A stretch of 64,000 nt of DNA from Orientallactaga sibirica. Its lineage: Eukaryota > Chordata > Mammalia > Rodentia > Dipodidae. This document shows, in pieces, positions 36,601 through 48,100 of the stretch. The stretch lies in the NCBI GenBank assembly GCA_036365145.1, contig JAEOAD010000035.1:5411501-5475500 (forward strand), given 5' to 3'. The notes under the pieces are model-generated. The model made no database searches. It worked only from the letters and a program-made list of their open reading frames with translations, and had not been told where the DNA came from. Within the stretch, counting starts at the first letter, position 1. Each line of letters begins with the position of its first letter. Position numbers and translations under genes: made by a program.

Positions 36601-39162
36601 ATATGTTCAATATTAGAGTTCGGTTAAATCAGGAAACTCACATTCAAAGGTCAAGTCCTGAGCTGGAGATGAGATGTCTCAATGGTTAAAGGCATTTGTT
36701 TAAAAAGCCTGACAGCCTGGGTTCAAATCCCAAGTACCCACCTAGGGCCAGATGCACAAAGTAGCACATGCACCTGTTGTTCATTTGCAGTGGCAGGAGG
36801 GCCTGATGTGCCCAATACTTCTCTCTCTTTGTAACTTTGAAGTTTACAGGTTTCTTTGATATAACAACAAAAGCATGAATGACAAAAGTAAAATCAGGCG
36901 TCAGACATCACCACTAAGTGCCTTTACCACTAAGCTGTATCTCCAGCCCTGTTCTCTATTTTAAACTACACAGTCAAGGGCTGGGAGATGGCTAAGTAGT
37001 TAAGGGCATTTGCTTGCAAGGTCTACTGGCCCAGGTTCAATACCCCAGTTCCCATAAAATCAGATGCACAAAGCCGTTCACTTACAATGACAAGAGGGTC
37101 CAGTGCACTCATATTCTCTCTTTCCCATTCTCTCCCTCTCCCAAATAAATAAATTTTTAAAAAAATAAAAAAAAAAAGATAATCAGGGGCTAGGGAGATT
37201 GCTTAGTGGTTAAGGCATTTATCTGCAGAGCCTAAAGATCCAGGTTTGATTCCCCAGTACCCACATAAGCCAGATGCACAAGGTGGCTCATGTGTCTGGA
37301 GTTCATCTGCAGTGGTTAGAGGCCCTAGCACACCCATATTTATTCTCTGTGTGTGTCTCTTCCTCTATCTCCCACTTGAATAAATAAATAAAATATTTTT
37401 AAGAAAGATAATCAAGAATCGAAGATGAAGGTAATGCCTCTTTCTCTATTTCCTCAGGACAGTGTCACAGAGGGATTACTGGGTCGCTCTCTAGGATCCC
37501 TGCTGCCCTCATATTCACTCACCGATCTTGGACAACTCCATCTTCTTTTTGGACCAAGCATAGTATTCCAAAAGCCCTTTATAGGCCTGAACAAGGTTGA
37601 TTAATATTTCCTGGGAAGATGACTTCTCACCGTATCTCCACGTCTCAGCCTGACTTAGAGTTCTGTTTGCATCCTCAAACATTCCATGATGCAAAAGGTA
37701 CAATGCATGTTGTAAGGAGATCTGCACCAATAAGAAAACCCACCGTCATTTAAGTAGTCACATAACCATTTGTTAGAAAACTCAAAAAAGGGCTGGAGAG
37801 ATGGCTTAGCAGTTAAGGCGCTTGCTGGTGAAGCCTAAGGATCCAGGTTCGATTCTCCAGGTCCCATGTAAGCCAGATGCACAGGGTGATGCATGCATGT
37901 GGTGCTCATTTTCAGTGGCTAGAGGCCCTGGCGCGCCCATTCTCTCCCACTCTCTTGGTCTCAAATAAATAAAATTAAAATTAAAAAAAAAAAAAAAAAA
38001 AGAGAGAGAACTCAAAAACTGCACAATATATGCTGGGCTAAATCCTTGAGGACTGCTGTAGTTTGAATGTTAAATGTCCCCACAGGCTCATGTGTTTGAA
38101 TGCAATGGGTCCCCTGCTGGTGGTGCTATTTCAGAAGTTGTGGAACCTTTAGGAGGTGGAATCTCACTGAAGGAAGTAGGTCACTGGGGTAGGCCTTAAG
38201 GTTTTATTGCCTGGCCCCATGTGCTGTTCTTCCCAGTGTGTTGAGCTAGCTTCTCATTCCTGTCACCATGCCTTCTCCACCATTCAAACTGTAAGCCAAA
38301 TTAACCTGTTCCTTCCTTAAGGCGCTTCTAGTCAGTATTTGTTCACGCAACAAGAAAGTAACTACTACTGAATGGTTAACATCAGGTCTGATCCATAAAT
38401 CAAGGAAACTATACACTAGAGCCCTGTTCAAAAATGAAACCACAGGCTGGTATCATAATTGACATTTCACCATCAACACTTTCAATCAAGGAAAAAAAAC
38501 CCATATGTAACAATTAACACTATGTAAATGAGTTAAATTATATGAAATAAGACAGTATGCCAAAGTACAAAACAGGTTTTGATGACAGGTGTCTTGGTTA
38601 ACATACTACATAAAAGTTAAATTATATGTTTAAACAAGTTAGTCATCCTTTTTTTTGGTTTCAATTGTATTATTAATGCTTCAGAAGAGTATTAAAGATG
38701 AAGTGAGATTTTTTTTTTTTTGCATACTCTAATGCCTAGTTTGGCCTATAGCAGACAATCACAACTTTATTATGTCAAATAAGCTCAGAGAAAACATTTT
38801 AATAATGTGTTGAAGAATGGCTACAGTTTAGGTACAAAGGAAAGTTTATCTCAGATAAAGAAGTAGTAAAAATAATTATAGAGCTGGGTGTGGTAGCAAC
38901 ACCTATAATTCCTGATCTAGGGAGGCTGAAGCAGGAAGATCCTGAGGTTGAACCCAGCCTAGTCCATCTACATAGCAAGACCTTGTCTCAAAAGAAAAAG
39001 AAAACTAAGCCGGGCATGGTGGCACATGCCTTTAATCCCAGCACTTGGGAGGCAGAGGTAGGAGGATCGCCATGAGTTCGAGACCACCCTGAGACTACAT
39101 AGTGAGTTCCAGGTCAGCCTGGGCTAGAGTGAGACCCTACCTCAAAAAAACAAACAAACAAA

Positions 39163-39204
<42 letters not shown>

Positions 39205-41664
39205 AAAACTTACACAAAGAATGAACATTTTAAGACAGGAGGACATTAAGGAGAATCATGGGAAGTAATTAAGTGTATATGTAGAGCATGAAGTTCTAGA
39301 CCCTCATCTCAACTGCTGCAGTAACTTCTCAATGGTCTCCCTATCACTGCCCCAGTATAATCCATCTTCCATGTGGCTACCAAAGGAAAAGTGCACCTTG
39401 ATGGCCATTTGTGTAAATTATCTTCTAATGACTCCTACCAACTACAGGAAAAATCTAAGCTCCTCAGGCACAGAACACAGGGTCAGCTTCTGCCCAAGTG
39501 AATTCTGGTAACCAAAGCTATAGGTACAGGTTACTAAAGTCTGCTCTACCCCTGCCATCCCAAAGCACCTGCCTAGTAAACACTCCACTCAAGCATCACT
39601 GCCTTTCCTTTCCTCTACCTCATCAATCCCAGTCTCTTCAATTCCAGGACAATCACTTGCTCCTTTATCTTCTCACTGCCCACTGCACTGCTACTACAGT
39701 CCCCATTATTTTATTCTCTTTGCCTGCTTGCTTTCCTCTCCTGCCAGAAACACACCTATTATACTGCCTGGAAAACAGCAAGAGGGGGTGGTTGGTTGGT
39801 TGGTTTGTTGGTTTGTTTGTTTGTTAGTTTGTTTGTTTGGAGACTGGTCACTGAACCAGGGCCCTGTGAATGCTAGGCAAAGGGTTCTACTGTGTGCTGT
39901 ATTAGCAGCCCTCTGCTTTTTTGACAAGTTGTCCAGGCTAACTAACCATGAACTCACCATATAGCCCAGGCAGACCTTGAATTTGTGATTCCTCTTTTAG
40001 CCTTATGAGTTGCTGAGATTACACATCTGTTACCAAATCCAGCAGCAACAATGTTTTTTAAATTAACAATAAAAAAGTTTAATTGTTTATACTAATTATT
40101 GCCCTCAGACTCTGGAAAGAAATGAGACTGTCTTCCAACTTACTTTTACTACGAACCAAAAGGGACCCCAATAAACAATGTAAAGTTTGTACAAGCTCCT
40201 CAAATAGCTCTAGTTTCTTCTTGGGAAAGCAGATGAGGACAGAACACAACATGGAAACAGGCCACCCGTTTCCCAACTGCTCAGCCAGTAGCTCTTCCTC
40301 AAGTGGAACCATGATTGCCCTCTGCCCCCACACATTCATTTCCATCCACAGTATGGTGTACTACCAGAGAACCAGATCATAATGGGGCACCAAGCACATA
40401 CAGACACATTGAGGAAATTTTTCCTGTACAAATGTAATAACTCTAAATTATACTATACTAATATAGGAATTTCCTACATTTATACAGGAATTCTAAACTG
40501 TAATCCTAAAATTAGAAAAATACAAAACAGTGCAGACATTGTGGAAAAGAGTTTAGCAATTCTTGGAAATAGTAGTATGTTTGGGGTGTGGATGTTGTGT
40601 GTAATAACCTAGCAATTCTACTCTGAGGTGTATACCCAAAGAAAGCAGGTCTCAAACAGATACTTACATAGGTGATGTTCACTGAAGCAAGATTGCCAAA
40701 AGCCAAAAAGATGAAAATAACTCAACAATAAGTAAGAAGATAAATAGGTAATGAACAACAGACTATTATTCAGCCAAAAAGGAACAAAGTTCTTATACAT
40801 GCTACAATGTAGACAAATCTTGAAAACATATGCTTTTAAAAGGACAAATACTGTTTAAATCCATCTGTATAAAATACCTAAAATGAGCAAATTCATGGAA
40901 ACAGACCAAAGGCTGCAAGGGACTGAGGATGTGAAAGTGGAAAGCTGTTGGTTAACAAATACAAAGTCTCTGTGTGGTAACAAAAGTTTTAGAAATAGTA
41001 ACGGCAGAGCAATGCTGAACATAACTAATGCCATGAGCTATACACTTAAGATGGTTTAGCACATCCTGGACTGGAGAGATGGCTCAGAGACTAAGGCACT
41101 TGTCTACAAAGCATAACAACCCAGGTTTGATTCCCCAGTACCCACATAAAGCCAGATGCATAAAGTAGCACTTGCATCTGGAGTTTGTTGGCAGCAGCTA
41201 GAAGCCCTGGCATGCCCATATTTATATTCATTCATCCTCTCTCTCTCTCCTTGGAAATAAATAAATAATATAGCATATCTTGGCTTTGATAGTCTTATAC
41301 AAAACATATAAACTGGGAGTGGTAGCACATGCCTTTAATCCCAAAACACAGGAGTTGAGAAAGAAGGATCACCATGAGTCTTAGGCCAGCCTTGGACTAC
41401 AGAATGAGTTCCTAGTCAGCCTACGCAACAGTGAGATCCAGACTCAAAAAACAAACAAACAAACAAACAAACAAACAAACAAAAACCCAAGGGGGCTGGA
41501 GAGATGGCTTAGCAGTTAAGGAGTCTGCCTGCAAAGTCAAAGGACCTCAGTTCAACTCCCCAGGACCCATGTAAGCCAGATGCACAAGGTGGCACATGCG
41601 TCTGGAGTTTGTTTGCAGTGGCTGGAGGCCCCGGCATACCCATTCTCTCTCTCTCTCTCTCAAA

Positions 41665-41703
<39 letters not shown>

Positions 41704-42088
41704 ATTTTTAAAAATGAAGGTTGGGATTGATCTCAAGGAACATGGCTGCCACAGGAGGACAGCAGGCATGTGGCCGATGCCTGCTGTTGCTTTAGCTCAG
41801 GATATCAGCTAAACCAGGCAATATAGACGGGTCTCAAAAATAAATGTAGAAGCTGGGCGTGGTGGTCGCACACCTTTAATCTCAGCACTTGGGAGGCAGA
41901 GGTAGGAGGATTACCGTGAGTTTGAGGCTACCCTGAGACTACATAGTTAATTCCAGGTCAGCCTGGACCAGAGTGAGACCCTACCTCGAAAAACCAAAAA
42001 AATAAAAATTAAAAATAAATAAATGTAGGAAAAAAAAACTCTCTCTCCATATATATATATATATGCACACACACACACACACACATAT

Positions 42089-42122
<34 letters not shown>

Positions 42123-45100
42123 ACAGTTTTTTGTTGGCCCAGGTTTGATTCCCCAGTACCCATGAAAAGCCAAATGCAAAGTGGTTAATGCATCTGGAGT
42201 TCATTTGCAGCAGCAACAGACCATGGCTTGTTCATACTCGCCCTCAATAAATTTAAACAAACAAACAAACAAACAAACAAACATATGTGTGTGTAAATGT
42301 GGAAAGCAAAAAAATTCAAAACTTAAAAATCAGAGACTGTACTGTAGGCTTTGCAAGCATTAATGTCTATCACAATTACTCAACTGATAGCTGTGTTCCT
42401 ATAAAACTTTCTGGTCTTGCAAAATGAAAAGCAAAATGAAAAGTGCTCTTTAGTTAGAAACATACAGAGAGAAGGGGATATAATATCATGGAAATGTCAA
42501 TCACTTTGGAAAACACTTTTACTAAAGATATGAATTTGGGAGAAGGCCCTGTCCCAACTGTAGGAACATTAAGCCATTTTAACGCAGTCCAAGTCCTAAT
42601 GTTTCACTTTTTCTTCTTCCCAAAAACCGCAACTTAACTCAAATGAGCACACACACTACAATATGGCCCATAAGCATCAAGAAGTAGCGCTTTACCTCTA
42701 AAAGGTAAGGCGGGTTTGGGAGAAGAGGAGCAGACAGACAGCAGATGTTCTCACCAGACCCCATGCGAAGTGGAAGGAAGCCAGGAAGGGAATGGTTCTC
42801 ACATCCTGCTTCTTCTACCTTCTCTTCTTTACCTGTAGGTCTTAACCCATTTTCCATTCCTTATCATTGATATAAGCAGTAAACACACACACACACACAC
42901 ACTCACTCTCTCTAGATATGTAAATTCACAAGCCTCACCTTCAAATAATTCAAGACACCAATATTTTTCATCCGGTCAGCAAATGTATTGAATGTCTCCA
43001 TGTTGCTTTTGGGGTGATAAAATAAAATTTCACTTCCAAACTTCCAAATAATCTGTCAAAGCAGAAATTACTACCAAAATGTAAAGTTTTAACCTTTCTC
43101 AATTTTTGCCTATAGGTTTTATCAGATGACAGCATGGAAAAACATCCTAGAGGTATGCACCACTACGCCTGGCTTACTGTTGGTGCTTGTATCTAGTAAA
43201 ACATATTTGATTTTATGTGGCAAGCATCTACACAAAAGCATGTATAGGAATATTCACAGATACATAAAAAGATACATAAAATGTGGTATTCCACATATGG
43301 AGTATTTTTTACAATAAAAAGGAATAAAGTAAACCAGGTGTGGTAGTGCACACTTGTAATCTCACTGTAATGTCAGAACTCAGGAGTTAGAGGCAAGAGG
43401 ATCAAGAGATCAAGGCCAAGCTAGACTGACCTATATAAGACCTTGTCTCAAAAAACTGCAGGAGCTGGGCGTGGTAGCGTACGCCTTTAATAATCCCAGC
43501 ACTCGGGAGGCAGAGGTAGGAGGATCACCATGAGTTCGAGGCCACCCTGAGACTACACAGTGAATTCCAGGTCAGCCTGGGCTACAGCAAAACCCTACCT
43601 CAAAAAAACAAAACAATAAATAAATACATAAAAATCCTGAAGGAATGAAATATTAATACATGGTCCAATATGGAAGAATTTTGAAACATGCTAATGAAGA
43701 AGCCAGTCATAAAAGATTACATAGGCCAGGCGTGGTGGTGCACGCCTTTCATCCCAGCACTTGGGAGGCAAAGGTAGGAGGTAGGTGAGTTCAAGGCCAC
43801 CCTTAGACTACAAAGTTAATTCCAGGTCAACCTGGGTTAGAGTGAGACCCTACCTCAACCCCCCCCCAAAAGAAAAGATCACATACAAGAGCTACTGTGG
43901 GTAGAGCTAGAGTCAAAGTTGTAGCAACCTGAAGTTTCCTCCCGCAGATTCACACTTGTTTACCTCAGGGGCAGCCTGCTTTCTGTAGCTGTCCGAATCT
44001 TCCAAGGTCTGCAAGTAACTGTGCATGTACTCTGCAGCCTGCTGCCACTGGTGCTTCAGCAGAGCACCTTGGATGAAACTTAAGCAGGCACTTGTTGTCT
44101 GAGCAAAATCCTTCTTCTTCTTCCCTCCAGTCACTGCAGAGAAAAGAGAAGAGCCATTACCCAGTTAGTCCAGTTCGGCTATTCAAAAGCACTTGCTTTC
44201 TAAAATAATACCTTTATTTATTAGAGACGGGGGGGGGAGGGGGGAGACAAGGACCGTCTGCCACTACAAACGAACTCCAGATGCATGTGCCACTTTGTGC
44301 ATCTGGCTTTACATGGGTACTGAGGAATTGAATCCAGGCTATCAGGCTTTGCAAGCAGGTGCCTTTAATTGAGCTTTTTACAAACACAAGTTTTAACAAG
44401 TACAACAGTAGGTATTATTTGACTAGTATCAAAGCCAGCCTCACTTGAAACAACTCATGCCACACTATATTGTTTTTAATGAATTAAAAAAAGAAAGCTA
44501 GCCGGGCGTGGTGGCGCATGCCTTTAATCCCAGCACTCGGGAGGCAGAGGTAGGAGGATCACTGAGAGTTCGAGGCCACCCTGAGACTACATAGTGAATT
44601 CCAGGTCAGCCTGAGCCAGAGTGAGACCCTACCTCAAAAAACCAAAAAAAAAAAAAAAAAAAGAAAGAAAGAAAAAAGCTCAGCACTTGGGAGGCAGAGG
44701 AAGAAGGATCGCTATGAGTTCAAGGCCAACCTGAGACTACATAGTGAACTCCAAGTCAACCTGGGCAAGAGCAAGACCCTAACTCAAAAGGCAAAGAACA
44801 AAAAATCTAGGGTTGGGAAGACAGCTCAGTTGACAAGGTGCTTGCCTTATGTTGAAGTTACCTTCTAGTTGCTAGGACAAACATCGAACCATAAGTAGTT
44901 TATGGGAGGAAAGAATTCACTTCAGGCTTACAGATTCCAGGGGCAGCTTCATCGTACATGCATAGCAGGGAGACAACAGCCAGCACTAGCAAACACTAGC
45001 TGACTCTGAACATACACCTAGTGCTGGACTCAAGATCTGTCCCCCTCCCCCTGCCCAGTGACACAACTCCTCCACAGGGCTCCACCTGCTGGAGACTAAG

Positions 45101-48100
45101 TAGGAAGCTTAATCAAAATACCTGAGGCCATGGGGCTATTTACATTCAAATTACCACACCTGGAAAGCATAAAGACCAGAACTGATTCCCAGAATCCACG
45201 TTTTTGAAAAAAGCCAGACTTGGTAGCACAAACTTATAAGTCTAGACTGGGGAGATAGAAACAGGCAGGATCTCTGGGATTCACTGGTCAAGCAATCAAA
45301 CCTACTTGATGAGTTCAAGGCTGGTGAAGAAACTGCTGCAAAAAACGATGGAAGACATCTCTTAAGGAATGACACCCAAGGTCCTTGTCTGGCTCCACAT
45401 GCACATAAACACATATGCCCAAGTGCACAGAAGTACAATCACAATTATAGTCATCATCATTGCCAACTAAGCCCAGTTGGCCCTGGAGATGCAGCTCAAT
45501 CGGTACAGTGCTTGCCTAGTATGCACATATATAAACCAGCACTACATAAACCAGGTAAGGTGGCACATGACTGAAATCTCAGCCCTTGAAAGCTGGGATA
45601 CCAGATGTTCAAGGTCATCTTCAACAACACAGTTAAGTTTGAGGGTAGAAGGATCATGAGTACAAGGCCAACCTGTGCTACCTAGGGAGACTGTCTCAAA
45701 AAAAAAAAAAAAAAATCCAAACTGATATTCTTGAAATATCATAGTCACCAGATCCTTCAAATCTGATTAAATCACCCTTTTGCCCTTACACTGAACAATT
45801 TGGATAGAATCCCTCAAAGAGGCCTCCAAAAGAACAGCCCCCAGCATACCTCTCAGTGAGTTTTTAGCCAGGGAAACCTCTGAAACAACACAGGCTATTG
45901 CCACTGGTCTTGGCTGTCCACCAGAACTAGATGGTAAGACCCTATTGCTGAAGATACCACTTGCTTTGGTTACAAGTCACTGAGAAACCAAACTTGATTT
46001 CAAACCAAATGAGCTGGAAGCTTCCTCCCTTGCTGGCTTGTTATCATCATAGTGCTATGGAGGCTGCTGGGGGAAAAAAGTTATCAACAATATTATCCAT
46101 CAGAGGACGCTGTAAGCTTAACAACCAACCAGGCAGATAAGATCTGCCACTAATGCACAGGGGCTTGAATGTTATGGGCGTAACCAACTGCTCTCTGATT
46201 GGACTTGAGGCCCACTCCACAGGAGGGAACTCATGCCAGCTACTGACCTGAGCCACCATGCCTGAAAATGAAAACTTAAGTCAAGGAGGGTCACAGGTCC
46301 TACAAGGAAAGCTACTTCTGTTGTTTGGCTAAATAAACATGCTGTGGCCAGCAAACTGCCCTAAATATTTATATTTATGTACACAGATTAGTGCTGCTGT
46401 CCTTTGGTCACAGAAGCTTCTTTTTGCAGCTGGCAGTGACAACTGAGGACAATCAAAACTCAAAGTGCTGAGATTGTGGACTGCTCTGTACTAAATGAGA
46501 AATCTACATCATCCCCTCCAAGACTCAGGAAACATTAAAGAGGGGGCAGAAAGAATGTAAGAGCAAGAAGATAGAGGAGTGCTGTGGAGCGCTTATTTGG
46601 GACATGACATGGTCACCACATTCATGACCTCAGTGACTGATGTTACCTGCACAATACTAAGCCTGTAACATTGTCATGGATGGTGGAGGAGGATATGACG
46701 CCCACCTCCCTTCCTAAAAAGTACTGGCAGTTAATGGTTGCAAGAGACATTTTCTGCAACGCTATAGCCAGTGTTCTAGTAAATAATCCCTCACCTGGCT
46801 CATGCCTTATTAAACTCAGTAGGTCACACAAATACACAAAAGGTCATCAAAGTAGAACAAGGACTAGTTGAGAAGAAGGGGTTCAACAAAATTGAGGATG
46901 GAGACCAAAGAATGTAATGGGGGAATTATGATCAATATACATGTATAAAAATTATCAGTAAAAAATTAAATTTAGGGCTAGACAGATGGCTTAGCAGTTA
47001 GTTAAGGCACTTGCCTGTAAAGCCTAAGAACTCATATTCAAATCTCCAGGTCCCACGTAGCCAGATGCACAGTGATGCAAGGGTACAATGTCACACATGC
47101 ACAAGGGGGCACACACGTCTGGGGTTTGTTCCAGCAGCTGAAGGCTCAGGGGCACCCATTCTCTCCCTCTGTCTCTCTGCCTTTCTATCAAAATAATTTA
47201 AAAAAAAAAAAAAGAAAGAAAGAAAGAAAGAACTTTAGGGGCTGGAGAGATGGCTTAGTGATTAAGGCACTTGCCTGCAAAACCCAGACATCAGGATTCT
47301 TATTCCCCAGTACCCACATAAAGCCTGATGCACAAGGTGGCACATGCATCTGGAGTTCATCTGCAGTGGCTAGAGGCCCTAGTGTGCCCTTCTATCTCTT
47401 TAGTAAATAAATAAGTAAATAATTAATTAATTAATTTTAGCTGGGCGTGATAGCACACACCTTTAATCCCAGCACTCAGGAGGCAAAGGTAGAAGGATCA
47501 CTGTGAGTTCAAGATCAGCCTGGAGCCAGGCGTGGAAGTGCACGCCTTTAATCCCAGCACTCGGGAGGCAGAGGTAGGAGGATCACCGAGAGTTCGAGGC
47601 CACCCTGAGACTACATAGTTAATTCCAGGTCAGCCTGGACCAGAGTGAGACCCTACCTCGAAAAACCAAAAAATTAAAAAATTAAAAAAAAAAAAAAAAA
47701 GATCAGCCTGGGAATACAGAATGAGTTCCAGGTTAGCTGGTGCTAGAGTGAGACTCTAGGAGAAAAGAAAAGAAAAAAATAAATAAATAAACCAGGCTAC
47801 ACCAGCATGACGGATCATGTCTATAATCCCAGAACTAAGGAGGCTTCAGTAGGAGGTTCACCATGAGTTCAAAGCCAGCCTGGGGCTACAAAGTAAGTTC
47901 AAAGTCAGCCTGAGCTAGTGAAATCCTACCTCAAAAAATAAAAGAAAAACTTGTCTGTCTGTATTTACATTAAAATGGAAGAAAATACTTTTCTTTTGAA
48001 TTTTTCAAAAATATTTATTTGACAGAAACAGGCTGAGAGAGAGAGAATGGGCATACCAGGGCCTCTAGCCATAGCAAACGAACTCCAGACACATGTGCCA

